Shown in pieces: positions 16,463-24,166 of a stretch of 50,138 nucleotides of DNA (within the stretch, counting starts at the first letter, position 1; every line of letters starts with the position of its first letter). This DNA comes from Hyphomicrobiales bacterium (lineage in GTDB: Bacteria; Pseudomonadota; Alphaproteobacteria; Rhizobiales; Xanthobacteraceae). The stretch lies in the NCBI GenBank assembly GCA_017305555.1, contig JAFKKM010000043.1:1-50138 (forward strand). The letters are read 5' to 3'. Under the pieces are notes generated by a model, which saw only the letters and a program-made list of their open reading frames with translations, was not told where the DNA came from and did not search any database. A program made the translations under genes and the position numbers.

Positions 16463-16993
16463 TCAGCCTTGCGCCGATGCATCCCGCGCGAAGCGCCAGT
16501 CCGGGCGGATCATGCCGGAGACGTTCTCGAAGGCGCCATCCACCAATTCCTTCACCAGCAGGCGGCGGCGATCGACCGGACCCGGCATATCGGCGCGGCC
16601 GAGCGGGATCATCTTGAAGCCGACGCGGCTGTAGTAAGCCTCGTCGCCCACCAGCACGACCAGCGTGTGGTCCTTGGCCTTGGCATCGGTGAGCGCGCGG
16701 TCCAGCAGCGCTCGGCCGACGCCACGGCTGCGGAACGGCGGCTCGACAGTAAGCGGACCGAGCAGCAGCGCCGGCGTGTCGCCGATGCACACCGGCAATT
16801 GCCGTACCGAGCCGACCAGCAAGGTGCCGATGCGGGCCGTGAACGACAGGTCGAGCCGGTGGTCGACGTGCTCGCGCAGCCGGTAGGCGCTGAGCACGAA
16901 ACGTCCCGGCCCGAATGTCCGCTCCAGCAGACGTTCGATCGGCTGCGCGTCGTTGGCCACTTCCGGCAGAATGGTGAGGGATAAATCGCTCAT
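16463..16993 (-). CDS. GNAT family N-acetyltransferase (YhbS-like)
   Basis: A 176-residue GNAT acetyltransferase. The acetyl-CoA-binding motif A is visible as LTVEPPFRSRGVGRALL, followed by VVLVGDEAYYSRVGF, a pattern of the COG3153/YhbS group. I chose the ATG at 16993 (MSDLSLTILPE) rather than 17041, since the extra 16 residues are not family-like. The substrate is unknown. It follows the NUDIX gene at 17057 on the same strand with a 63-base gap and may be co-transcribed. Confidence 0.86.
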   Translation of the reverse strand: MSDLSLTILPEVANDAQPIERLLERTFGPGRFVLSAYRLREHVDHRLDLSFTARIGTLLVGSVRQLPVCIGDTPALLLGPLTVEPPFRSRGVGRALLDRALTDAKAKDHTLVVLVGDEAYYSRVGFKMIPLGRADMPGPVDRRRLLVKELVDGAFENVSGMIRPDWRFARDASAQG

Positions 16994-17056
16994 GTCGATG
17001 CGCGAGATAGCATCTGGCACCGACGCGGTCCATGGCGGCAACCGGAAATTCCCGTC

Positions 17057-17587
17057 CTAGATCCAGGTCGGGGACGGCGGCACCCCGTCGATCACTTCGG
17101 CGATCCGCCGCCGCGTCCCCTTGGTGGCATCCGGTGGTAAGGCATCCGGCGCGAAGAAGCCGCAGGCGACGATTTCGCGGTTGGGCTCCGGCATCCGGTC
17201 CTGCGTGAAACGGCGGATCACGTAGACCGCGACATGATCACGGCGCGAGACATGGCTGTTGAAAAACACGCCATGCAGCGCCGGCGCCTCGAACACGATC
17301 CGCCCCTCCTCAAGCAACTCGCGCCGCAACGCCTCATCGACGCTTTCACCGACCTCGACCCCGCCACCCGGCAGATGCCAGCCGGAGACGTAGCTGTGCT
17401 TGACCAGAAACACGTGGCCGGCGTCATCCAGCACGACACCCCGCACGCCCATGGTCATACCGCGCGCGAACCGCCAGTAGAGATGGAAGACGCGGCGCAG
17501 TGCCGGCTCCAGCCGGCGCCGCAGAGTCTTCGCCTTGTCGACATCTTCCACGCGGCGCCCTCTTGATTCTTCCCGGTCTCCCGTCAT
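17057..17587 (-). CDS. NUDIX hydrolase
   Basis: A 176-residue NUDIX protein with an intact NUDIX box at about residues 75-96 (GX5EX7RELLEE, seen as [21 protein letters not shown]). The core is preceded by [20 protein letters not shown] and WHLPGGG. The N-terminal 43 residues are Arg-rich and variable. The ATG at 17587 has GAGGCAAG upstream, but a start at Met44 or Met46 is possible. The substrate is not predictable. The gene is divergent from mbfA with only 43 bases between the start codons. Confidence 0.85.
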   Translation of the reverse strand: MTGDREESRGRRVEDVDKAKTLRRRLEPALRRVFHLYWRFARGMTMGVRGVVLDDAGHVFLVKHSYVSGWHLPGGGVEVGESVDEALRRELLEEGRIVFEAPALHGVFFNSHVSRRDHVAVYVIRRFTQDRMPEPNREIVACGFFAPDALPPDATKGTRRRIAEVIDGVPPSPTWI

Positions 17588-17630
17588 CTTGCCTCAACCA
17601 TACCAGTTGTCACAGCGGGCCGAGCCGATC

Positions 17631-18587
17631 GTGAAGCAGTTTTCCAACCTCACCGAGCGCGAGATCCTGGCGTTGGCCATCTCCAACGAAGACGAGGACA
17701 GCCGCATCTATCGCGACTTCGCGGAGGCACTGACGGAACAATTTCCCGCGTCGGCGGCGGTGTTCTCCGGAATGGCCGAGGAAGAAACCCGACATCGCGG
17801 TGCGCTGTTCGATCTCTATCGCGAAAAATTCGGCGAGCATCTGCCCCTGATCCGGCGGCAGGACGTCAAGGGTTTCATCAAGCGCAAGCCGCTCTGGTTG
17901 ATGCGGCCGCTCGGCCTCGACGAGGTGCGCAAGTATGCCGCCACCATGGAAATGGACGCCGGACGCTTCTATCGCAAGGCGGCCGAATCCACCTGCGATG
18001 CCTCGATCCGCGAATTGCTGCTGAAACTGTCAGAGGACGAAGACCGCCACGAAGCGCTTGCCGAAAGTCTCAGCGAAAAACACCTGACCACCGAAGCGCG
18101 CGCCAGCGAAGCCGACAGCGAACGCCGCGCCTTCATTCTGCAATATGTGCAGCCCGGTCTGGTCGGGCTGATGGACGGCTCGGTCTCGACGCTAGCGCCG
18201 CTATTCGCCGCCGCCTTCGCCACCCACAAGCCGTTCGAGACGTTTCTGGTCGGCCTCGCGGCCTCGGTCGGCGCCGGCATCTCGATGGGCTTCGCCGAGG
18301 CGCTGTCCGACGACGGCGCGTTGAGCGGGCGCGGCTCGCCGTGGATTCGCGGACTGGTGTGCGGGCTGATGACGACGCTTGGCGGCCTCGGCCACACCCT
18401 GCCCTATCTGATCCCGGATTTTTACGTCGCCACGATACTGGCAGTCGCGGTGGTCGTCGTCGAACTTGCATTGATCTCCTGGATTCGCCATCGCTTCATG
18501 GATACGCCATGGTTGCAGGCGACGTTCCAGATCGCGGTCGGCGGCGCGTTGGTGTTTCTGGCGGGAATCCTGATAGGCAGCGCGTGA
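17631..18587 (+). CDS. mbfA: Membrane-bound ferritin-like protein MbfA (rubrerythrin + VIT1 domains)
   Basis: A 318-residue protein. Residues 1-150 form a ferritin-like di-iron domain with the Glu/His motifs [34 protein letters not shown] and [10 protein letters not shown]. The C-terminal half is a VIT1-type membrane domain beginning [24 protein letters not shown] with about three to four helices. In Agrobacterium and Bradyrhizobium, MbfA exports iron and protects against iron and peroxide stress under Irr control. The start is GTG at 17631 ([20 protein letters not shown]), which matches family N-termini; the upstream in-frame ATG at 17535 lies inside the opposite NUDIX gene. I could not find an ICE box in the 43-base gap. 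Confidence 0.93.
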   Translation: MKQFSNLTEREILALAISNEDEDSRIYRDFAEALTEQFPASAAVFSGMAEEETRHRGALFDLYREKFGEHLPLIRRQDVKGFIKRKPLWLMRPLGLDEVRKYAATMEMDAGRFYRKAAESTCDASIRELLLKLSEDEDRHEALAESLSEKHLTTEARASEADSERRAFILQYVQPGLVGLMDGSVSTLAPLFAAAFATHKPFETFLVGLAASVGAGISMGFAEALSDDGALSGRGSPWIRGLVCGLMTTLGGLGHTLPYLIPDFYVATILAVAVVVVELALISWIRHRFMDTPWLQATFQIAVGGALVFLAGILIGSA

Positions 18588-19498
18588 TGACGGCCTATGT
18601 GTTGGCGCATCTCTCCGATCCGCATCTGCCGCCACTGCCGGCGGCGCGACTGCATGAACTGATCGGCAAGCGCGCGCTCGGCTATCTCAACTGGCAGCGC
18701 AACCGCCACACCATCCACCGCCGCGAACTGCTCGACCTGCTGGTGTCGGATCTCCACATCCAGCAGCCCGACCACATCGCCATCACCGGAGATCTGGTGA
18801 ACCTGGCCCTGCCGTCGGAATTCGCTCCCGCGCGCAAATGGCTTGAAGGCATCGGGCCGCCGGATCGCGTGACGATCATTCCCGGCAATCACGACGCTTA
18901 CGTTCGTACAACACAGCACCGCTTCGCTGAGTCATTTGGCGAGTATCTGCAAGGCGACGGCGCAAATGCGAGCGACGCCATCGTCTATCCGTTCGTGCAG
19001 CGCCGCGGACCGCTGACACTGATCGCAACGTCTACAGCGGTGCCGACCGCGCCATTCATGGCCACCGGCCACCTCGGCACCGCGCAACTCGCGGCGCTCG
19101 ATCGCATACTGTCGGCACAGGCGAACGAACCGACGTTTCGCGTGCTGCTGATCCATCATCCGCTGCGCGCCGAGCATCACGGCCGCTATAAGCGCCTGAC
19201 CGATGCGGACGCGCTGCTGGCATTGCTGAAGCAACACGGCGTCGATCTCATTCTGCACGGCCACGATCATGTGCATTCGACGATGTGGTTCGATGGACCG
19301 CGTGGGCGCATCCCTGCGATCGGCGTGCCATCCGCGTCGGCGGTCGCGCACGGCCATCATCCTGCGGCGGCCTACAATCTGTTCAAGATCGACCACGACG
19401 GCGCGCAATGGCGCTGCGAGCAAAGCGTGCGCGGCTGGATCGAAAGCAAGGGCATCCGCGACATTCGCCGCGTTGTCCTCATTCCACCTCAACGATGA
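18587..19498 (+). CDS. Metallophosphoesterase (calcineurin-like)
   Basis: A 303-residue phosphoesterase with all blocks of the calcineurin-like fold: LAHLSDPHL at the N-terminus, ITGDLVN, IIPGNHDAY, LLIHHPL and LHGHDHVH. These give the usual dimetal ligands. The ATG at 18587 overlaps the mbfA stop (TGATGA), so the two are coupled; this rejects the longer reading frame from 18341. The substrate is unknown; related proteins act on cyclic nucleotides or lipids (CpdA/LpxH-like). Coupling with an iron exporter may be for co-expression only. Confidence 0.92.
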   Translation: MTAYVLAHLSDPHLPPLPAARLHELIGKRALGYLNWQRNRHTIHRRELLDLLVSDLHIQQPDHIAITGDLVNLALPSEFAPARKWLEGIGPPDRVTIIPGNHDAYVRTTQHRFAESFGEYLQGDGANASDAIVYPFVQRRGPLTLIATSTAVPTAPFMATGHLGTAQLAALDRILSAQANEPTFRVLLIHHPLRAEHHGRYKRLTDADALLALLKQHGVDLILHGHDHVHSTMWFDGPRGRIPAIGVPSASAVAHGHHPAAAYNLFKIDHDGAQWRCEQSVRGWIESKGIRDIRRVVLIPPQR

Positions 19499-19499
19499 T

Positions 19500-20063
19500 T
19501 TAGAAACTGCGTAGCGCAGCGAACAATGCGAAGCCGAACAGCGCGAGGACGCCTGCGAGGAAACCGAACGCAAAAGTCCAGATGCCGCTGCGGCGCGGTT
19601 TTGTGGCGGGCTGCTCCGTCACCTCCGGCAACGGCGTCGCCACCAGCGCGTGCTCGCGCTCGACCATGCGGCGCGCGACGTAATCGGTCACCGCCTGCAC
19701 GATCACCGAAGGCGTATGCGATTCCGCCAGCACCTTGCGGCCGAAGCGGGTGTCCTGAACGAAGCGATAAAGTCGCTTGTCGCGTCCCATCGCGACATGC
19801 GCGACGACGTCGATCCACAGCCGCGGCGTATCGCCCTGACTGATGCCGCGATCGAACAGATCGATGCGATCGGGAATCTGTTCGAACAGCGGATCCAGTT
19901 GCTCGTTGAGAATCTCGAGCCGCGCCACTTCGGCATCGCGCAGATCGACCACAACGCCGGTGCGGTCGGCGGCCTCGATGCGCGCCTGCCGCAAAGCATC
20001 GCGCAGTCGGATCGGCTTGGCGCTGGCCGCGGCGGTCGAGCCGATACTCTGGACGTCGGACAT
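19500..20063 (-). CDS. Conserved protein with C-terminal membrane anchor, unknown function
   Basis: A 187-residue protein. Residues 15-150 are soluble and charged, with a probable helical region RLRDALRQARIEAADR and LRDAEVARLEILNEQLDPLFEQIP. A single transmembrane helix lies at about 160-182 (IWTFAFGFLAGVLALFGFALFAAL) and ends close to the C-terminus, so it is a tail-anchored type. It ends one base after the convergent metallophosphoesterase stop. I recall similar proteins only from the Bradyrhizobium group and do not assign a function. Confidence 0.75.
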   Translation of the reverse strand: MSDVQSIGSTAAASAKPIRLRDALRQARIEAADRTGVVVDLRDAEVARLEILNEQLDPLFEQIPDRIDLFDRGISQGDTPRLWIDVVAHVAMGRDKRLYRFVQDTRFGRKVLAESHTPSVIVQAVTDYVARRMVEREHALVATPLPEVTEQPATKPRRSGIWTFAFGFLAGVLALFGFALFAALRSF

Positions 20064-20186
20064 GATCAGGCAGCCTTTGTTCCCGGAATCCGTTCCGCAC
20101 GATTAATCTATCAGTAACCATGCGCGGAAAAAAGGCCGTCTGCGATCAATGGGTTGGCATTGTCGCTACCCGTACCCGAAAAGCGA

Positions 20187-20215
20187 CGGCCCCACCCGAA
20201 GTCCGGATGGGGCCG
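20187..20215 (-). terminator. Terminator hairpin downstream of the DUF4170 gene
   Basis: On the minus strand the sequence CGGCCCCATCCG-GACTT-CGGGTGGGGCCG forms a 12-base stem (one G-U pair) with a 5-base loop, followed by TCGCTTTT. It begins 30 bases after the DUF4170 stop. The U-tract is short, so termination may be partial. Confidence 0.6.
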
Positions 20216-20244
20216 CAAATCCTGAAAGCTGTCCGCAGGCCCGG

Positions 20245-20454
20245 TCAGTTCGACGCGCGGCGCGGTTCCTCGACGATGGAAAAGCGGACACTGCCACGGT
20301 GGCGGTTCTCTTCCGAGACCTGCTTCCAGCACTCCTCGGCCTCCTGGCGGGTCTTGAACGGCCCTTTGACCTGAGCCGAACCTTCCACCAGCTTGTGGAA
20401 ATTCATCGAGCCGAATTCGCCCCCGATCACCCAGAAGAGAGAGCCGTCCGACAT
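20245..20454 (-). CDS. DUF4170 family small protein
   Basis: A 69-residue soluble protein. The sequence FWVIGGEFGSMNFHKLVEG and the C-terminal region GPFKTRQEAEECWKQVSEENRH match the DUF4170 family, found in Rhizobiales. Its likely fold is a small beta-alpha unit of about 60 residues. Function is unknown. An AGGAGGC ribosome binding site sits just before the ATG at 20454. It is single and followed by a terminator hairpin. Confidence 0.83.
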   Translation of the reverse strand: MSDGSLFWVIGGEFGSMNFHKLVEGSAQVKGPFKTRQEAEECWKQVSEENRHRGSVRFSIVEEPRRASN

Positions 20455-20587
20455 TGGTGCCTCCTTGTACTCAATCGCTCGCGCCTCATGATCGAGGCGA
20501 TGTCTCGTCGCGATCTAATCGTATTGCCGCGCTTTGTCATGCAAATTCCGCAACCGATTCTGACATGGACTGCCGAGCACGTCTAAA

Positions 20588-22027
20588 TCAATCGGACGAA
20601 AATCCGAATGGAACGCTGAGCCGGCGGTAGTCGTCGGGCAACAATTCGCGGCCGATCGGAAGTTCGGATCGCGCGGCGCATGTCGGGCGATGACAGACGC
20701 GACATGCGATGCCTACCGGCGTCGGCGCGTCGGCGCGCGGGCCGGTCTCGCTGCTGGTATAGATCAATTTTCCGGCGTACTCGGCCGCGCACCCGATCGC
20801 GATGGCGCGCTCCACGCGCGCGGCACCGAACGAACCGCCGCCGGCGGTGACTGTGCGCGCGATCGAGAAAAACCGCTGGCCATCCGGCAATTCCAGCCAT
20901 TGCGTGACGATCTGGCGTGGCGTCTTGAAGACGCCATGCACCGACCACAGCGGACATCCGCCGCCATGCTTGGCGAAGGGAAAGCCCGCGCCGTCGAGCA
21001 GCTTGGAAATATTTCCGGCTGGATCGACGCGGATCAAGAAGAACGGAACCTTCTCCGCGCCCGGCTTTTGCAGCGTCGTGATGCGGTGCGCGGTCTGCTC
21101 GAAGCTGGTTCCGAACTGACGCGCCAGCGCCTCGACGTCGTAATGACGCGCCTCGGCGGCTTTCGCGAACGCTGAATACGGCATGATCAGTGCGGCGGCG
21201 GCGTAACTGGCGAGCGAGCGGTGCGCGAGCAGTCGCGCACTGGTCGTGGTGAACTGGCCCGCTTTCAATGCGGCCCCGATTTCATCCTCGAATTCCAGAT
21301 AAGCGAGCTGCTGCGCCAGTTGAAAATTGAAGCTCGCGTTGTCGAGCGAGTCGTCGAACAGGATCTGCTTGCGATGCCGATCCAGCCGCCGCACCGCGCC
21401 GAGCATGACGTCCGGCGGCAACTGCCGCACATTGAGGTTGTGGCGGCTTTTCAATCGTTCGATGAACCAGCTCTCGGTCGCGGGCTCGCGCGAAATGCGT
21501 TCGGCAGCATCATCGAGATCGGCGAAATTGTTGCGCCGCGCGGCGAGAAATCGCCGCACTTCCGCGACCGGATCGCTGGCATCGATGCCTCTGCCAGTCG
21601 CAGGCGAGCCGGGCCCGGTCAATCCCGGCCCCTTGCGGTCCGCCAGCGCCAGTTGCTCCTCGCGATACGCGGTGTAGAGCCGCAGGAACGCCTCCGCCAA
21701 CCCGGGATAACCGACCGCGATGTCGCTGATTTCCAGCGGCGGCATGTCGATGTCGGCGAACATCGGCTCCTTGAGCACTGCCTGCATCCGCGCGGCGTGA
21801 TCGGCGCCGCCGTCACCGGCGAGATTGGTCAGATCGATCTTGTAGGTACGCGCCAGCCGCAGCAGCATGTCCGCCGTCACCGGCCGCTGGTTGCGCTCCA
21901 AAAGCGCCACGTAAGGCGCCGAGATATCGAGGTCGGCCGCCATGTCGGCTTGCGTCAGGCCGCGCTCGCGGCGCAACCGCCGCAATCGCGGCCCCATGAA
22001 GATCGAACGGGCGGTCTGTGTTGGCAT
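20588..22027 (-). CDS. RamB/ScfR-type XRE family transcriptional regulator of the glyoxylate shunt
   Basis: A 479-residue regulator. The N-terminal XRE helix-turn-helix is seen at about residues 10-60 (RLRRLRRERGLTQADMAADL, then SAPYVALLERNQRPVT). The central part is an IrrE/ImmA-like domain whose HExxH is degraded (LAYLEFEDE, LAHRSLASYAAAAL), so it is unlikely to be a protease. The C-terminal DUF2083-type domain includes GGGCPLWSVHGVFKTPRQIV and a Cys cluster (GIACRVCHRPTCAAR). This architecture fits short-chain fatty-acyl/acetyl-CoA-responsive regulators such as RamB and ScfR. It is divergent from aceA, its probable target. Confidence 0.9.
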   Translation of the reverse strand: MPTQTARSIFMGPRLRRLRRERGLTQADMAADLDISAPYVALLERNQRPVTADMLLRLARTYKIDLTNLAGDGGADHAARMQAVLKEPMFADIDMPPLEISDIAVGYPGLAEAFLRLYTAYREEQLALADRKGPGLTGPGSPATGRGIDASDPVAEVRRFLAARRNNFADLDDAAERISREPATESWFIERLKSRHNLNVRQLPPDVMLGAVRRLDRHRKQILFDDSLDNASFNFQLAQQLAYLEFEDEIGAALKAGQFTTTSARLLAHRSLASYAAAALIMPYSAFAKAAEARHYDVEALARQFGTSFEQTAHRITTLQKPGAEKVPFFLIRVDPAGNISKLLDGAGFPFAKHGGGCPLWSVHGVFKTPRQIVTQWLELPDGQRFFSIARTVTAGGGSFGAARVERAIAIGCAAEYAGKLIYTSSETGPRADAPTPVGIACRVCHRPTCAARSELPIGRELLPDDYRRLSVPFGFSSD

Positions 22028-22042
22028 GGCGGTTCACCAGCT

Positions 22043-22071
22043 GGTCTGATCCAACTTCGTTGGATCAGACC
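22043..22071. repeat. Perfect palindrome of the GATCCAAC type upstream of the scfR-like gene
   Basis: GGTCTGATCCAAC-TTC-GTTGGATCAGACC is a perfect 13-base inverted repeat around TTC, starting 16 bases upstream of the regulator's ATG. Palindromes of this sequence are dispersed in Rhizobiales genomes, so it is more likely a repeat element than a dedicated operator. Confidence 0.7.
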
Positions 22072-22088
22072 CACCGTTTATGTTTTTG

Positions 22089-22133
22089 CGCATGATCTGC
22101 GAAAACCGGCTCCCCACTTTTCGGGATCATGCG
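22089..22133. repeat. Rhizobiales palindromic repeat, GCATGATC / CGAAAA type
   Basis: CGCATGATC at 22089 and GATCATGCG at 22125 form the outer arms, with GCGAAAACCGG and CACTTTTCGGG inside. This element (GCATGATC..CGAAAA..TTTTCGG..GATCATGC) is very common between genes in Rhizobiales. It stands beside the GATCCAAC palindrome, a pairing often seen. Confidence 0.78.
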
Positions 22134-22142
22134 CGGGTTCCA

Positions 22143-22180
22143 TTGTAAATACATTACAACATTACATGAGAATATTGTAA
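22143..22180. promoter_or_regulatory. Predicted ScfR/RamB-like operator for aceA
   Basis: TTGTAAATACATTACAA (22143-22159) is a perfect inverted repeat of TTGTAA with a 5-base spacer. It is followed by CATTACATGAG and another TTGTAA at 22175-22180, so several half-sites are clustered. The stretch is strikingly AT-rich compared with the neighbouring genes and lies 85-120 bases before the aceA start. I infer it binds the divergently encoded regulator; it resembles in style, not exactly, the TTTGCAAA motif of corynebacterial RamB. Confidence 0.55.
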
Positions 22181-22264
22181 AGCCTGACAAGCTTTCTTCG
22201 CAGCCTCTGGCGAGCCACGGAATTTTCCGCAAATAAAGGCCCAAGTTCACATCAGGAGCCAGTC

Positions 22265-23902
22265 ATGACCTACCAATCGCGCGGAATTTCCGACGGGATT
22301 CAACTCCCGGCGACCTATCAGAGCCAGATCGCGGCGGCGGAAGCCCTGCTCAAGGACAAGTCGACCTGGAACGGCGTGACCGCCGAGGCTGTCGCCCGGA
22401 TGCGCCTCCAGAACCGCTTCAAGACCGGCCTCGATATCGCCCGCTACACCGCGGCTGTGATGCGCGCCGACATGGCGGCTTACGACGCCGACCCCACCAA
22501 GTACACCCAATCGCTCGGCTGCTGGCACGGTTTCGTCGCGCAGCAGAAGCTGATCTCGATCAAGAAGCACTTCGGCGGCAAGACCGACCGTCGCTACCTC
22601 TACCTCTCGGGCTGGATGGTTGCCGCGCTGCGCTCCGAATTCGGTCCGCTGCCGGACCAGTCGATGCACGAGAAGACCTCGGTGCCGAAGCTGATCGAAG
22701 AACTCTACACCTTCCTGCGTCAGGCCGACTCGCGCGAACTCAACGACATCTTCCGTCAGCTCGACGCCGCGCGTGAGGCCGGCGACAAGGCCAAGGAAGC
22801 GGCGCTGATCGAGAAGATCGACACTTTCCAGACCCACGTTGTTCCGGTCATCGCTGATATCGACGCGGGCTTCGGCAACGCGGAAGCGACCTACCTGCTC
22901 GCCAAGAAGATGATCGAAGCTGGCGCCTGCGCGCTGCAGATCGAAAACCAGGTGTCCGACGAAAAGCAGTGCGGCCATCAGGACGGCAAGGTGACGGTGC
23001 CGCACGAGGTGTTCCTCGCGAAGATTCGCGCCTGCCGCCACGCCTTCCTCGAACTCGGCGTTGACGACGGCATCATCGTGACCCGCACCGACTCGCTCGG
23101 CGCCGGCCTCACCCAGCAGATCGCCGTCAGCCACAAGCCGGGCGACATCGGCGACCAGTACAACGCCTTCCTCGATTGCGACGAAGTCGACGCGTCGAAG
23201 ATCGGCAATGGCGACGTCATCATCAGCCGCAACGGCAAGCTGCTGCGTCCGAAGCGTCTGCCCAGCAACCTGTACCAGTTCCGTCAGGGTACCGGCGCGG
23301 ACCGCTGCGTGCTGGACTGCATCACCTCGTTGCAGAACGGCGCCGACCTGCTGTGGATCGAAACTGAGAAGCCGCATATCGAGCAGATCGCCAGCATGGT
23401 CGACCGCATCCGCGAAGTCGTGCCGAACGCGAAGCTCGCCTACAACAACTCGCCGTCGTTCAACTGGACGCTGAACTTCCGCTGGCAGGTTTACGATGCC
23501 TGGAAGGAAGCCGGAAAGGACGTCAGCAAGTACAATCGCGCCGACCTAATGAAGGTGGAGTACGACGACACCCCGCTGGCCCTCGAAGCCGATCAGCGCA
23601 TCCGCACTTTCCAGGCGGATTCGGCCAAGCGCGCCGGCATCTTCCACCACCTGATCACGCTGCCGACCTACCACACGGCCGCGCTGTCGACCGACAACCT
23701 CGCCAAGGAATACTTCGGCGAACAGGGAATGCTCGGCTACGTGAAGAACGTGCAGCGTCAGGAAATCCGTCAGGGTATCGCCTGCGTCAAGCATCAGAAC
23801 ATGGCTGGCTCCGACATTGGCGACGACCACAAGGAATACTTCGCGGGCGAAGCAGCCCTGAAGGCCGGTGGCGCTCACAACACGATGAACCAGTTCGGCT
23901 AA
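22265..23902 (+). CDS. aceA: Isocitrate lyase (long form)
   Basis: A 545-residue isocitrate lyase that splits isocitrate into glyoxylate and succinate, the first step of the glyoxylate shunt. The catalytic loop is KQCGH with Cys236, followed by QDGKVTVP. Other family blocks are SLGCWHGFVAQQK near the N-terminus, VIADIDAGFGN (metal site) and YNNSPSFNW (substrate site). It is longer than the 434-residue E. coli enzyme and belongs to the long group seen in Bradyrhizobium and Pseudomonas. AGGAG precedes the ATG. The codon usage is strongly biased, as expected of a highly expressed gene, and a strong terminator follows. Confidence 0.97.
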   Translation: MTYQSRGISDGIQLPATYQSQIAAAEALLKDKSTWNGVTAEAVARMRLQNRFKTGLDIARYTAAVMRADMAAYDADPTKYTQSLGCWHGFVAQQKLISIKKHFGGKTDRRYLYLSGWMVAALRSEFGPLPDQSMHEKTSVPKLIEELYTFLRQADSRELNDIFRQLDAAREAGDKAKEAALIEKIDTFQTHVVPVIADIDAGFGNAEATYLLAKKMIEAGACALQIENQVSDEKQCGHQDGKVTVPHEVFLAKIRACRHAFLELGVDDGIIVTRTDSLGAGLTQQIAVSHKPGDIGDQYNAFLDCDEVDASKIGNGDVIISRNGKLLRPKRLPSNLYQFRQGTGADRCVLDCITSLQNGADLLWIETEKPHIEQIASMVDRIREVVPNAKLAYNNSPSFNWTLNFRWQVYDAWKEAGKDVSKYNRADLMKVEYDDTPLALEADQRIRTFQADSAKRAGIFHHLITLPTYHTAALSTDNLAKEYFGEQGMLGYVKNVQRQEIRQGIACVKHQNMAGSDIGDDHKEYFAGEAALKAGGAHNTMNQFG

Positions 23903-23933
23903 CGAGCTGCTTTCAACAAATCGCGATCAAGAC

Positions 23934-23966
23934 AAATGCCCGGCCGCAAGGCCGGGCATTTTCTTT
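23934..23966 (+). terminator. Rho-independent terminator of aceA
   Basis: AATGCCCGGCC-GCAA-GGCCGGGCATT forms a perfect 11-base stem with a GCAA tetraloop, followed by TTCTTTT. It starts about 30 bases after the aceA stop. Confidence 0.92.
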
Positions 23967-24034
23967 TGTGAGGGCCTCATCACTTTCGAGAGGCCGCACG
24001 AACAGAAAGATGTGAGGGGCGCGCAAATGAATTC

Positions 24035-24124
24035 CGTCATGGCCGGGCTTGTCCCGGCCATCCACGTCTGATTTTCTGGCGCACGATGAAAGACGTGGAT
24101 GGCCGGAATAAATCCGGCCATGAC
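24035..24124. repeat. Palindromic intergenic repeat, GGCCGGG type (copy 6)
   Basis: It begins CGTCATGGCCGGGC and ends ATCCGGCCATGACG. Both halves are hairpins, and the ends CACGTC and GACGTG of the inner flanks also pair across a loop. The right arm is identical to copy 5. Its end is 42 bases before the lytic transglycosylase start, and an in-frame ATG inside it (24086) would create a false N-terminal extension. Confidence 0.85.
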
Positions 24125-24166
24125 GATATGATAGGCTATCGATTGCCGAGAAACACCGGGGAGCCA

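Noticed and set aside
18341-18586. Longer start for the metallophosphoesterase
   Set aside because: It would overlap mbfA by over 240 bases; the ATG coupled to the mbfA stop gives the family-like N-terminus.
22247-23377. 376-residue frame antisense to aceA
   Set aside because: aceA is strongly codon-biased, which opens the antisense frame; the product has no recognisable family.
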